A stretch of DNA of 64,000 nt from Acidobacteriota bacterium (lineage in GTDB: Bacteria; Acidobacteriota; Terriglobia; Bryobacterales; Bryobacteraceae): positions 1-64,000 of the forward strand of contig JACTMJ010000020.1 of the NCBI GenBank assembly GCA_014584705.1, read 5' to 3'. A program made the translations under genes and the position numbers. Shown here in pieces: positions 33,910-43,030 of this stretch. How positions within the stretch are numbered: position 1 is the first letter of the stretch; the number at the start of each line of letters is the position of its first letter. The notes below the pieces were generated by a model. That model searched no databases. It was not told the origin of the DNA and worked only from the letters and a program-made list of their open reading frames with translations.

Positions 33910-35411
33910 CCGGCACCGCCGAACACCCGGAATCGCCTGTTTTAGGGCACGAGGGCGGGCGTCCTTCCTCGACATCCGCACAGGCGGATGCAACGAAGAC
34001 AAAGTCCGGAGAAACCACGTCGGGGCTGCGCGGAACACGGGGCGTACTCGCAGTCGCATCGGTTCTCGCCGCAATGGTTCTCGTGGTGCTCGATGCGGCC
34101 ATCGCCAATGTGGCTCTGCCGACGATCGCACGAGAGCTGCGCGTCACGCCCGCAATGTCGGTCCTGGTGATCACCGCCTATCAGATGGCGCTGGTGATGG
34201 CGCTATTTGCCTGTGCGGCCCTCGGAGACAGTCTTGGACATAAGCGTGTCTTCATCTCGGGTGTCGTCGTGTTTGTCGGCGCGTCGGCGCTCTGCGCGTT
34301 GTCGCCGTCCTTGCCCTGGCTCGTGGCCGCCCGCATCCTACAGGGGTTCGGGGGAGCCGCTGTCATGGCGCTAGGGGTCGCACTCCTGCGCTTTACGGTA
34401 TCACCCCAGCGGCTGGGTGCCGCCATCAGTTGGAACGCGCTCGCGGTCGCGCTCTCGTCTGCCATCGGTCCTTCGATTGGCGCGGCGGTACTGTCCGTCG
34501 CAAGCTGGCCCTGGCTCTTCGCCGTGAACCTGCCCGTGGGCATGCTCGTGCTGTTTGCTTCCCGTGCTCTCCCCCATGTAGCCGGCACGAAGCGCCCTCT
34601 GGACATGCGCAGCGTGGCGCTTAATGCGGGTGCATTCGCTTCTTTGGTCATGGGCTCGGAGCTACTGCCGGAACACCCGGTGCGAGCGGTTGCGCTGCTG
34701 GCCTTCGCCGCCATGCTCTTTCTTGTGCTCCTCCGCCGAGAAGCGCCGAAAGCTGCACCGCTCATCCCCCTCGATTTGCTCCGCGGTAGAGCATTCCGGA
34801 TTTCAGTGACCGCTTCGGTTCTCTGCTTTTCGGGCGTAGCCGCGGCAATGGTGGCATTGCCCTTTTATCTGCAGCACGGACTCGGCCAGAGTGCTTGGGA
34901 AACAGGCCTCTATATGACGCCATGGCCGCTCACCGTTGCCATAGCGGCGCCGCTGGCTGAGCGTCTTTCGAACCGGCTATCGACTGCCTGGCTCTGTGCG
35001 ACAGGCGGCGTACTTCTCTCTATCGGCCTGGGGACCACGGCTCTGTTGCCGCTTGATGGCGGCGTGGCGGCACTCACACCTCTGACCATGGTTTCCGGCT
35101 TCGGCTTCGGGCTCTTCAACGTTCCCAACAACCGGACGATGTTCCTCTCCGCTCCGAGCGACCGCAGCGGCGCCGCAGGGGGTATGCAGGGAACTGCACG
35201 CCTGACGGGCCAAACGGCGGGCGCCCTGACCATGACCCTGCTATTCACCGTGACATCCGTCGACGCAGCACCCCGATTCGGCCTGGAGATCGCGGCTCTC
35301 CTGACGCTGGCGGCGGGACTAGTGAGTACGTTGCATTTCAATGCAAGTTCGGAAGCACCTGTTTCCGGGCGTGCTGGACGCTCGGTTCAGCTCGTAGAAG
35401 TGGGGGATTAA
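33894..35411 (+). CDS. MFS efflux transporter, DHA2 (EmrB/QacA-like) family
   Basis: A 505-residue transporter with about 14 predicted membrane helices. Motifs are LDAAIANVALPTIARELRVT (helix 1, motif D1), GDSLGHKRVF (motif A) and RILQGFGGAAVMALGVALL (motif B/C region). The family exports drugs and toxic metabolites by proton antiport. The first 50 residues are a hydrophilic, low-complexity lead. I chose the ATG at 33894 because it follows the cupin gene closely; the open frame upstream is the cupin antiphase. Confidence 0.88.
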   Translation: MPDLLTGTAEHPESPVLGHEGGRPSSTSAQADATKTKSGETTSGLRGTRGVLAVASVLAAMVLVVLDAAIANVALPTIARELRVTPAMSVLVITAYQMALVMALFACAALGDSLGHKRVFISGVVVFVGASALCALSPSLPWLVAARILQGFGGAAVMALGVALLRFTVSPQRLGAAISWNALAVALSSAIGPSIGAAVLSVASWPWLFAVNLPVGMLVLFASRALPHVAGTKRPLDMRSVALNAGAFASLVMGSELLPEHPVRAVALLAFAAMLFLVLLRREAPKAAPLIPLDLLRGRAFRISVTASVLCFSGVAAAMVALPFYLQHGLGQSAWETGLYMTPWPLTVAIAAPLAERLSNRLSTAWLCATGGVLLSIGLGTTALLPLDGGVAALTPLTMVSGFGFGLFNVPNNRTMFLSAPSDRSGAAGGMQGTARLTGQTAGALTMTLLFTVTSVDAAPRFGLEIAALLTLAAGLVSTLHFNASSEAPVSGRAGRSVQLVEVGD

Positions 35412-35557
35412 CGACAAAGTGCTTGCCGGAAAAGAGATCTCGTCAGATCTTGTCATGGTGGCGGGCCCCGGATTCTCGCATTGGCTTACGCGGTTTCTTA
35501 GCCATCGGGAGACAACACTTGTGTTTTCCATTTGATGACGGCATGCGGAAAATGACC

Positions 35558-35612
35558 TAAAATCCGTTTTCCGGCAACGGGAGTGTGGGTTCAAGTCCCA
35601 CCCCGGGCACCA
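35558..35612 (+). repeat. attR-like copy of the 55-bp direct repeat
   Basis: An exact copy of the tRNA-Leu 3' half with no 5' half upstream (preceding bases GGAAAATGACC are not tRNA). It marks the far end of the island. I see no gene in 35412-35557 or in 35613-35870. Confidence 0.93.
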
Positions 35613-35872
35613 TGAAAGCCGCGGAGGGAAGGCCTCCTCCGCCACTTTGCAGACACTCTCCCTAAAACCTTCCGCCGCGTCGTCGCCTCTCCAGCATCTC
35701 CACGACTGACTCCCCCAACAGCTTCCCCCTCCCTACGCATTCACGTTCAGCCCGAAACTCACCTGGAGAGACGCGAGTGCGCGGCAAACTCTGTCTCTAC
35801 GGTTCCCGAACCTATCTCTCACCGGTCGCTTCGCGTCGAAACCGGTCTCGGATAATCCGGGCAAAAAATCTC

Positions 35873-35935
35873 TTGACAGAGATTCACTTCAAGCACATAC
35901 TTCAATTGCCCATTTGAATTATTCATTTTAATTGA
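35873..35935 (+). promoter_or_regulatory. promoter and concentric operators of the TetR-TonB operon
   Basis: TTGACA (35873-35878) - 17 bases - CATACT (35896-35901) is a good sigma-70 promoter. Over the start site lie two nearly concentric dyads: TCAATT (35902-35907) inverted as AATTGA (35930-35935), and the 11-bp palindrome TGAATTATTCA (35915-35925). They fit self-repression by the TetR protein that follows. Confidence 0.65.
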
Positions 35936-35956
35936 TACCTGGAAACGAGGACGGAG

Positions 35957-36607
35957 ATGGAAACGCTCGAAACCGCCAACAAGCCGACGACCGAACGCAT
36001 TCTGGAAGCCGCGGAAGGCTTGTTTGCCGCACAGGGCATCCGCGGGACCTCGCTCAAGGAGATCACCGAGCTGGCGGAAGTGAACATCGCCGCCGTGAAT
36101 TACCATTTCCGTTCGAAGGATGCGCTGGTACGCGCCGTGTTCGAGCGCAGCTTCGAGCCGCTAAATGCCGAACGCCTGCGCATGCTGGGGGAAGCCGAGA
36201 ATGGCGGCGGACCGCTCACGCTGGAACGGGTTCTCCGGGCGCTGTTTGAACCGATGCTGCGCGCCTGGCAAACCAACCGGAACTTCATCCTGCTGGTGGG
36301 AAGGCTGCAGAGCGAGCCGGATGCTGAGCTGACGAACCATATTCACGGGCTGTATGTCCCGCTGATCGAGCGCTTTCTGCGGGCGGCCCGCCGCGCGGCC
36401 CCCGACGTTCCCGAGAACGAGTTATTTTTCTGGATTCATTTTCTTTTCGGAGGCGTGGTCTACACGCTGCTTAACAGCCAGGACATGGAGAAGATGCACC
36501 CTGGCCAGAATCCCATCGACACTACCGAGGCGTTCCTGCACGACCTGATTGCATTCGGTACGGCGGGACTTCGCTCCCGGAGCCAGTCACAGCCCAGAAG
36601 GAGTTAA
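35957..36607 (+). CDS. TetR family regulator of the uptake locus
   Basis: A 216-residue TetR protein. The N-terminal helix-turn-helix is ERILEAAEGLFAAQGIRGTS followed by LKEITELAEVNIAAVNYHFR and SKDALVRAVFERS. The C-terminal half is an all-helical ligand domain with a long hydrophobic stretch (ELFFWIHFLFGGVVYTLL). The TonB receptor gene starts five bases after its stop, so the regulator heads the operon and its own operators sit at the promoter. Confidence 0.92.
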   Translation: METLETANKPTTERILEAAEGLFAAQGIRGTSLKEITELAEVNIAAVNYHFRSKDALVRAVFERSFEPLNAERLRMLGEAENGGGPLTLERVLRALFEPMLRAWQTNRNFILLVGRLQSEPDAELTNHIHGLYVPLIERFLRAARRAAPDVPENELFFWIHFLFGGVVYTLLNSQDMEKMHPGQNPIDTTEAFLHDLIAFGTAGLRSRSQSQPRRS

Positions 36608-36612
36608 CTCAA

Positions 36613-39600
36613 ATGGTTCCCCATTTCACTCGTCTCACTCCATGCCGGTATGGGTTGGCCATGCTGGCTCTGTTTACCCTCGTACTGGCGCCTTTGCATG
36701 CGCAGGAATTCCGGGCCAAGGTGCAAGGCGTGGTGATGGATCCAAGCCAGGCGGCGGTCCCGGGAGCCAAGGTCACCCTCACCAACCGGAACACGGGAGT
36801 TTCCGCCAGCGCGGAATCCGACGTCCAGGGCCGCTACCTCTTCGACCTCGTGACCCCAGGCGTCTACCAGCTTCAAGCGGAGGCGGCCGGTTTCGAACTC
36901 TACGTCGTCAGCGACATCCAGGTGCAGGTGCGCTCTGACATCACGATTGACCCCAAGCTTCAGTTGCAGGGCACGGCGGCATCGGTCACGGTGACGGGCA
37001 CAGCCACCGCCCTGACCCTCAATACGAGTTCCGTCGATATGACCATCAACCAGACGATGCTGAAGGAACTGCCCGTGATGGCGCGCAACCCGTTCCAGCT
37101 GGCAACGCTCGATCCGCTGGTGGTCAACAAGTACACCGGCGCGTACGCCTCGGCGAACGCCAACCCCTTCTTCATGTGGTCTTCGAGCACGATCGACGTC
37201 GGGGGGAGCAATGCGCGCCAGAACGATCTCTACGTCGATGGCACCCCGGTGCAGATCGGTCCCAAGGGCTCCTACACGCCACCGATGGACGCCGTGCAGG
37301 AATTCAGCGTGCAGCAGAACAGCGTGGACGCCGAGTACGGGCACAGCGCCGGGGGCATCCTGAGCGTCGGCATGAAATCGGGGACGAACGAGTTCCACGG
37401 AACGGCCTACTATTTCGGCCGCAATCCGGCGCTCAACGCCGCGGTGAACTCGATCACACACGAGACCAGCACGTCGCGCAACCATATCTGGGGCGGCACG
37501 CTGGGCAACCCGATCATCCGGAACAAGCTCTTCGCGTTCACTTCGTATGAACAGTGGAAGATGAATGAGCCGCTCAACAATCTCTTCACCCTGCCTACCG
37601 ACCTCGAGCGCACGGGAGACTTTTCGAAATCCCTGAACGCCATCGGCGGCATGCAGATGATCTACGATCCCTGGTCCACCATCGTTAACCCGGCGACGGG
37701 CAGCGTGCATCGAACGCCCTTCGCCGGGAACATCATCCCGTCCGGGAAACTCGATCCGACCGCGGTGCGGTTTATGAGAGACATCTGGAGCCCCAATAGC
37801 GAGGGCGATTCCCTGATGGGCTTGCAGAATTTCAAGAAGACCTTCCCCATGCGGACCAAGTACATCAACTTCAGCGAACGGGTGGATTGGAACCCTAGCG
37901 ATTCCTGGCGTCTCTTCGGCCGCTTGAGTTTTGTGAACACGGACCTCGCACCGGAACGCTACTCCGGATCCCCCGCCCAGCGCGATGCAAACGGGGGCGT
38001 GATGGATAATCGCAATTTCGCGGCGGACGCCGTCTGGGTGAAGGATCCGCGGACGATCTTCAGCTTCCGCTTTGGATACGCCAGCCTGGCGGATAACTAC
38101 GATTCGCCGCCATCGGAAATCACGGAGCAGCAACTGGCGGAATTCTGGCCGAACAACCCCTGGTACAAGCCCTATCTCAAGGACCTGCCCAAGCTGTACT
38201 ACCCCGCGCTCTACATTGGCGACGCAATCTTCGGACAGGACCTCTACTGGCTGCAAACGCCGCGACATTACAGCGGCCACGCCAGCGTCCGGCGCTCCCA
38301 AGGCTCGCACGATCTCAAAGCCGGCCTCGAAACGCGCTTTCATTTCGGCAAGGTTCACCTGCCGAACTTGATGGGATTCGGTTTCTCGCCGAATCCGACC
38401 GCGGATACGTTTCAGAACCCGAACTGGGGCTTGACCGGGGATTCCTGGGCCACTTTTCTCGTGGGCGCACCGGAGGCGGCCGCCGCTTCCTACATTGCCC
38501 CGCAGGACAACCGCGTCAACTTCTACAGCCTCTACTTTCAGGACGACTTCAAGCTGAACCGGCGGGTAACGCTGAATCTCGGCCTGCGCTATGAGTTTGA
38601 GACGGCCCCGCTCGACCCGGAGAACCGCCTCACTCGCATGCTCGATCTCACGGACCCGATTCCGGAAATGCAATCGAATCCCCCGCAATTTCACCCGCTT
38701 GTGCAGCAGATGTTCGGAAAGCCGTTCACGTTCAACGGGGCTTTCCACTTTACGGATAGCGATCACCCGAGAAAGTACGATGCGAATCCGCACGTGTTCC
38801 TGCCCCGGATTGGCGCGACCTTTCGCGTGAACGACCGAACGTCGGTGCGTGCCGGATGGGCACGCTTCGTGGTTCCTCCGCTGGTGGTAAGCAAGACGAT
38901 CACGGACGACCCCGGCTTCTATGGCTTCAGCCAATCCACCTTTCTGCCGCCCGAGATTCTGGGAGTCCCCGGAGCGCCCCTGAGCAAGCCGTTCCCCACC
39001 TTGCTCGAACCCGCCGGGAAGGCATACGGACGCTACACCCAGCTTGGCGATTCCGTCACCTGGGACAGCCCGACATTCCGCACGGGCGTGAATGACCGGC
39101 TGAACTTCTCCTTCCAGCGCCTGCTCGGTTCGGGCATCCTTGCGGAGGCAACCTACTTCCTGAATATCGGGCGGGGGCTGCCCTACAACAAGAACTTCAA
39201 CCTGATGGATCCGGGACTGCTCTACACCTATAAGGCCGCGGCGGAACAGGGCGCGCCGAACCCGTTCTTCGGCGCCTACCCGGTGGAAAAGTTCCCGGGC
39301 CTGTTACGAAACTATCCCTACGTTCCGGCCACATACCAACTGCGCCCGTACCCGCAGTATCTGGACCTGATTCAACGCAATACTCCGGGAATCGAGGACC
39401 GTTACCACGCCTTCTCGGTTAGCCTGCGCAAGCAGTTCAGCCAGGGCTACCAGTTCATGTGGAACTACGGATACGTCCGGCAGAAGACGGGAGCGTTCTT
39501 CAACGACATCGACGAGTACGCCGACCGTTTCACCATGATGGAGAGCAAGGAACCCCGGCACAGAACCTCCCTTGCGGCGACCGTGGATCTGCCCTTCGGC

Positions 39601-40059
39601 AAAGGCCGCAAGTTCGGTTCCGCTGTACCGAAAGCGGTGGATCTGCTGGCGGGTGGGTGGTCCGTGAGCCCGATCTGGAAGTACAGTTCGGGCGAGTATC
39701 TCCGCTTCGGACCGGCTCTGGTCAACGGGAGCGATCCTTCGATTGAGAATCCCGGCCGGGAGCGCTACTTCGATACAAGCATGTTCCAGTTGCTGCCGGC
39801 GTATACGCCGCGAACGAACCCCTGGCAATACGATGACGTCAAAGGTTCCGCGAACTGGAACATTGATCTGAGCGTGGCCAAGTACTTTCCGATGAGCGAG
39901 GCCCTCCGCCTCGAACTTCGCATGGAAGCCTACAACCTCACCAACAGCTTCATACCGGGCCTGCCGGTGATGGATGTGGGGAACCCGCAGTTCGGCCGCT
40001 CCGTGACCCAGGCCAACCTGGGCCGCCAATTGCAGTACACGCTTCGGCTGCACTTTTGA
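36613..40059 (+). CDS. TonB-dependent receptor with carboxypeptidase-regulatory-like domain (2)
   Basis: A 1148-residue outer-membrane transporter. The signal peptide is LAMLALFTLVLAPLHAQ. A CarboxypepD_reg domain follows (KVQGVVMDPSQAAVPGAKVT, YLFDLVTPGVYQLQAEAAGF), then a plug (NDLYVDGTPVQIG, AGGILSVGMKSGTNEFHGT) and a barrel ending QYTLRLHF. Genes downstream encode a GH172 enzyme, hydrolases and a FucP-type symporter, which suggests uptake of a sugar-containing ligand. Tight coupling to TetR implies induction by that ligand. Confidence 0.9.
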   Translation: MVPHFTRLTPCRYGLAMLALFTLVLAPLHAQEFRAKVQGVVMDPSQAAVPGAKVTLTNRNTGVSASAESDVQGRYLFDLVTPGVYQLQAEAAGFELYVVSDIQVQVRSDITIDPKLQLQGTAASVTVTGTATALTLNTSSVDMTINQTMLKELPVMARNPFQLATLDPLVVNKYTGAYASANANPFFMWSSSTIDVGGSNARQNDLYVDGTPVQIGPKGSYTPPMDAVQEFSVQQNSVDAEYGHSAGGILSVGMKSGTNEFHGTAYYFGRNPALNAAVNSITHETSTSRNHIWGGTLGNPIIRNKLFAFTSYEQWKMNEPLNNLFTLPTDLERTGDFSKSLNAIGGMQMIYDPWSTIVNPATGSVHRTPFAGNIIPSGKLDPTAVRFMRDIWSPNSEGDSLMGLQNFKKTFPMRTKYINFSERVDWNPSDSWRLFGRLSFVNTDLAPERYSGSPAQRDANGGVMDNRNFAADAVWVKDPRTIFSFRFGYASLADNYDSPPSEITEQQLAEFWPNNPWYKPYLKDLPKLYYPALYIGDAIFGQDLYWLQTPRHYSGHASVRRSQGSHDLKAGLETRFHFGKVHLPNLMGFGFSPNPTADTFQNPNWGLTGDSWATFLVGAPEAAAASYIAPQDNRVNFYSLYFQDDFKLNRRVTLNLGLRYEFETAPLDPENRLTRMLDLTDPIPEMQSNPPQFHPLVQQMFGKPFTFNGAFHFTDSDHPRKYDANPHVFLPRIGATFRVNDRTSVRAGWARFVVPPLVVSKTITDDPGFYGFSQSTFLPPEILGVPGAPLSKPFPTLLEPAGKAYGRYTQLGDSVTWDSPTFRTGVNDRLNFSFQRLLGSGILAEATYFLNIGRGLPYNKNFNLMDPGLLYTYKAAAEQGAPNPFFGAYPVEKFPGLLRNYPYVPATYQLRPYPQYLDLIQRNTPGIEDRYHAFSVSLRKQFSQGYQFMWNYGYVRQKTGAFFNDIDEYADRFTMMESKEPRHRTSLAATVDLPFGKGRKFGSAVPKAVDLLAGGWSVSPIWKYSSGEYLRFGPALVNGSDPSIENPGRERYFDTSMFQLLPAYTPRTNPWQYDDVKGSANWNIDLSVAKYFPMSEALRLELRMEAYNLTNSFIPGLPVMDVGNPQFGRSVTQANLGRQLQYTLRLHF

Positions 40060-40064
40060 TCAAA

Positions 40065-40099
40065 GAGCGGGGGTGCCGCCTCTCGACGCGCCCCCGCTC
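40065..40099 (+). other. intercistronic hairpin after the TonB receptor gene
   Basis: GAGCGGGGG (40065-40073) pairs with CCCCCGCTC (40091-40099), 9 bp with a 17-base loop, between the receptor and the GH172 gene. No T-run follows, so it probably tunes downstream expression or protects the receptor mRNA. Confidence 0.55.
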
Positions 40100-40146
40100 A
40101 AACTCAACCAAGCCGGTTCACGCGGAGCACCCAGGAGAATTGCAGG

Positions 40147-41292
40147 ATGCTGAAGACTTCCTACCTACATACGACCCGATTCTTCGTCCCGGTCCTGGCA
40201 ATTGCCCTGGGAGCGTTGCTGCCGGGGCAGCAGCCGGCGAGACCCGCGCAAGGGCTTTTCGGAATCGCTTCCCTGCCGGAACTTCGCGACGCGGAAACCC
40301 GTTCGATCTCCGCCGAGAACCCCACCGGGGAGCGGGGCGGCGGTGCGAGGATGGCGCCCACGCCGCTGAGCGACGCCTCCGATCTCGGCACCGGTTGGAA
40401 GGTGAGTCCGGACATCGTTCTCCCCCGGCGGAGAACCGTAACCATCGCGGATATCGAGGGGCCGGGAGTGATCCAGCATATCTGGATTACGGTTCAGGAA
40501 GCGGCGTATCGCGATGCCATCTTTCGCGTCTACTGGGACGGCGAGGCCGAGCCCTCCATCGAATCTCCGCTGGGCGATTTCTTCGCCAACGCGCACGGCA
40601 TGCGGTATCCGGTGAACTCGCTCATGGTCGCCGTCAACCCGAGTGGCGGCTTCAACTCCTACTGGCCGATGCCGTTTCGGAAGCACGCGCGAATCACCGT
40701 GGAGAACCAGCGCCCGGACGATATTCCTGGGTTCTTCTACCAGATCACCTATTCGCTGGAGCCCGTCCCGGAAGGCGCGGCGTATTTCCACGCATCCTGG
40801 CGTCGCTCCCTCACCACGCGCACGCATCCCGAGCACACGATTGTCGATGGCATCGAGGGCCGCGGCCACTACGTGGGCACCTTCATTGGATGGGAGCAGC
40901 TCTCGAACGGCTGGTGGGGCGAGGGCGAAGTGAAATTCTACCTCGATGGCGACGGCGAGTTTCCGACGATCTGCTACACCGGAACCGAGGACTATTTCGG
41001 CGGTGCCTGGAATTTCGGCGACACCACCTTCTCCACCCCCTTCCTCGGCTACCCGCTCTTCCATAAACCGGCGGGCCAGATTCCCAAGCATGCGATCTAT
41101 CGATGGCATGTGCCGGACCCGATTCGCTTCAAGAAGAATCTGCGGGTTACGATTCAGGCCCTTGGGCATTGGCCGAACACGAAATTCCAACCCCTGACGG
41201 ACGATATTTCTTCGGTCGCCTATTGGTATCAGACCGAACCGCACAAGCCGTTCCCCGCGCTGCCGCCGCGAGAAGCGCGCTTCCCGAGGTAG
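40147..41292 (+). CDS. secreted DUF2961 / GH172 protein (copy 2)
   Basis: A 381-residue secreted protein (signal core VPVLAIALGALLPGQQPA). The GH172/DUF2961 domain is complete: EGPGVIQHIWITVQ, RVYWDGEAEPSIESPLGDFF, FNSYWPMPFRKHARITVEN, YVGTFIGWEQ, WWGEGEVKFYLDGDGEFP and TGTEDYFGGAWNFGDTT. It is closely similar throughout to the copy at 10580, so the two are paralogues. AGGAGA lies 8-10 bases before the ATG. It follows the TonB receptor in an apparent operon and precedes the amidohydrolase by five bases. Confidence 0.87.
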   Translation: MLKTSYLHTTRFFVPVLAIALGALLPGQQPARPAQGLFGIASLPELRDAETRSISAENPTGERGGGARMAPTPLSDASDLGTGWKVSPDIVLPRRRTVTIADIEGPGVIQHIWITVQEAAYRDAIFRVYWDGEAEPSIESPLGDFFANAHGMRYPVNSLMVAVNPSGGFNSYWPMPFRKHARITVENQRPDDIPGFFYQITYSLEPVPEGAAYFHASWRRSLTTRTHPEHTIVDGIEGRGHYVGTFIGWEQLSNGWWGEGEVKFYLDGDGEFPTICYTGTEDYFGGAWNFGDTTFSTPFLGYPLFHKPAGQIPKHAIYRWHVPDPIRFKKNLRVTIQALGHWPNTKFQPLTDDISSVAYWYQTEPHKPFPALPPREARFPR

Positions 41293-41297
41293 CCGTT

Positions 41298-43028
41298 ATG
41301 AAGCTGGCAATCGTTCTGTTGGCCGCCTCCGTGCTGCCACTTTGCGCACAACCCGCCTTCGAGCGAATCGATGCCCACGTGCATGTGGTGGCTCCTCCGC
41401 CTGCCTTCCTCGAGATGCTGGATCGCACGAAGGTGCGGATCCTCAATGTGACGCTCGTGGACCCCACCGTTCCCGGATTCGACAAGCCGGAACCGCAAGC
41501 TACCTGGGCCGCCGGAATTGCCCAGGCCAGCGGGGGGCGCATCGGCTGGACCGCCGCCCTCGATCCGGCGGGTTTCGAATCAACCGGTTTCGCACACCGC
41601 GAGACGGAGAGGCTAAGCGCGGATTTCGCGCGCGGGGCCGTCGCCGTGAAGATCTACAAGTCAGTTGGCATGCACATCCGAAGCCGCTCCGGCGAGTTCC
41701 TGATGCCGGACGACGAGGCGCTCCGTCCGGTGCTGGCGTCGATTGCGAAAAGCGGAAAGACGCTGCTGGCGCACCTGGGAGAGCCACGGTCAAGCTGGAT
41801 GCCCCTCGACCCGGCCGACCCCCACTTTGGCTACTACAAGGCGAATCCGGAATGGCACATGTTCCTGCACCCGGAAGTTCCGTCCTGGGAAGCGATCCTC
41901 GCCGCCCGCGATCGCATGCTGGCGGCTCACCCGGACCTTAAGGTGATCGGCGCGCACCTCGGCAGCATGGAGCACGACGTGGACGAAGTAGCGCGCCGGC
42001 TCGACCAATACCCGAACTTCGCCGTCGATACCGCGGCGCGCGTGTCGGACCTGATGCGGCAGCCGCGCGAGAAGGTGCGCGCGTTTCTGATTCGTTATCA
42101 GGACCGCGTGATCTGGGCCACGGATTCGTTGGAGTTGGATTGGAGCAACCCGGCCAAGGCCATCGCTCGCTGGGAATCCACCTATGAGCGCGATTGGCGA
42201 TACTTCGCAACCGGAGAAACGATTCAGGAAGGAGCACGGAGTATGCAAGGGTTGGCGTTGCCGGATACCGTCTTACGAAAGATTTTTCGAGAGAATGCGC
42301 TTCGGTGGATACCCGGCCTCTCGGCGGCGCTCAAGGCGAAGCCGGAAGCCGTGGCCGAAGCCCCGCTCCCCTCGGCCGAGGAGGTGCTCCGAAAATATCT
42401 CGCGGCGATGGGCGGCGAAGCGGCGCTGAGGAAGATTGCATCCCGGGCCTTCGCGGGAACGATCTCCGTCTCCACCTATGGGGTTCGGGGCAACTACCAG
42501 GAGTTCGCCAAAGCGCCGGACCGTTATCAGCGCATCTTCCACTTTCCCGGTTACGGCCGGTTTGAGCGCGGCTACGATGGCCAACGGGCCTGGGAGGAGA
42601 GCCCGGAGTATGGCGTGGAATCGCTCTCCGGCGAACGCCTCTCTCAGGTGCGGCGGCAGGCTGTGTTCCATCTCCCTCTCGAGATCAGGGCGGTCTACCG
42701 GCGGTTCACGGTGGCGGGCCGCGACAACATCGACGGCCAGCCGGCGCTGCGCCTCCAGGCGGTGACGGCGGACGGTGAGGAGAACATCCTTTGGTTCAGC
42801 ACGGACCAGGGCCTGCTGCTTGGAATTGAATCCACGGAAACCTTCGCCAACGGGGTAAAGCAGCGAGTGCGGTATCTCTTTGAGAACTACGAGACGGTGG
42901 ACGGCATCCCGGTCGCAAGCCGCGTGCGCTACGAGAGCCCTCGAATGATCTGGGTCCTGAATCGGAGGGTGACGCACAACCCCGGCTTCGAAGACTCGCG
43001 CTTTCAGCCTCCGAACGAGGGCCATTGA
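41298..43028 (+). CDS. secreted amidohydrolase fused to a LolA-like lipid-binding domain
   Basis: A 576-residue two-domain protein with a signal peptide (LAIVLLAASVLPLCA). Residues 25-350 are an Amidohydrolase_2 TIM barrel: RIDAHVHVVAPPP (metal HxH), VAVKIYKSVGMHI (possible carbamylated lysine region), LLAHLGEP, VIGAHLGSMEHDVDEVARRL and WATDSLELDW (metal Asp). Residues 375-576 are a beta-rich half-barrel: AEEVLRKYLAAMGGEAALRK, GNYQEFAKAPDRYQRIFHFP and a TGVNGQ-like YDGQRAW. It resembles the outer-membrane lipoprotein-sorting fold. The ATG lies five bases after the GH172 stop. Confidence 0.82.
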   Translation: MKLAIVLLAASVLPLCAQPAFERIDAHVHVVAPPPAFLEMLDRTKVRILNVTLVDPTVPGFDKPEPQATWAAGIAQASGGRIGWTAALDPAGFESTGFAHRETERLSADFARGAVAVKIYKSVGMHIRSRSGEFLMPDDEALRPVLASIAKSGKTLLAHLGEPRSSWMPLDPADPHFGYYKANPEWHMFLHPEVPSWEAILAARDRMLAAHPDLKVIGAHLGSMEHDVDEVARRLDQYPNFAVDTAARVSDLMRQPREKVRAFLIRYQDRVIWATDSLELDWSNPAKAIARWESTYERDWRYFATGETIQEGARSMQGLALPDTVLRKIFRENALRWIPGLSAALKAKPEAVAEAPLPSAEEVLRKYLAAMGGEAALRKIASRAFAGTISVSTYGVRGNYQEFAKAPDRYQRIFHFPGYGRFERGYDGQRAWEESPEYGVESLSGERLSQVRRQAVFHLPLEIRAVYRRFTVAGRDNIDGQPALRLQAVTADGEENILWFSTDQGLLLGIESTETFANGVKQRVRYLFENYETVDGIPVASRVRYESPRMIWVLNRRVTHNPGFEDSRFQPPNEGH

Positions 43029-43030
43029 GC

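Larger units (their letters stand above)
31132..35612. mobile_element. genomic island inserted in tRNA-Leu, no integrase
   Basis: The region is bounded by a perfect 55-bp direct repeat of the tRNA-Leu 3' half, from the anticodon to CCA. One copy completes the tRNA, the other stands alone. This is the footprint of a tyrosine-recombinase element that uses the anticodon-loop crossover. The unit is about 4.4 kb. It carries an intron-split tRNA-Leu fragment, an unknown gene, and a LysR / cupin / DHA2 transporter cassette. No integrase, excisionase or relaxase is present, so it is a satellite or a deletion remnant. Confidence 0.85.

Noticed and set aside
36604-38934. Very long open frame (776 codons) on the minus strand opposite the second TonB receptor
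   Set aside because: It is a mirror of high-GC coding sequence; composition is His/Arg/Val-rich without any domain, and the plus strand encodes a clear receptor. The same holds for 27940-29925, 45491-46672 and 60507-62870.
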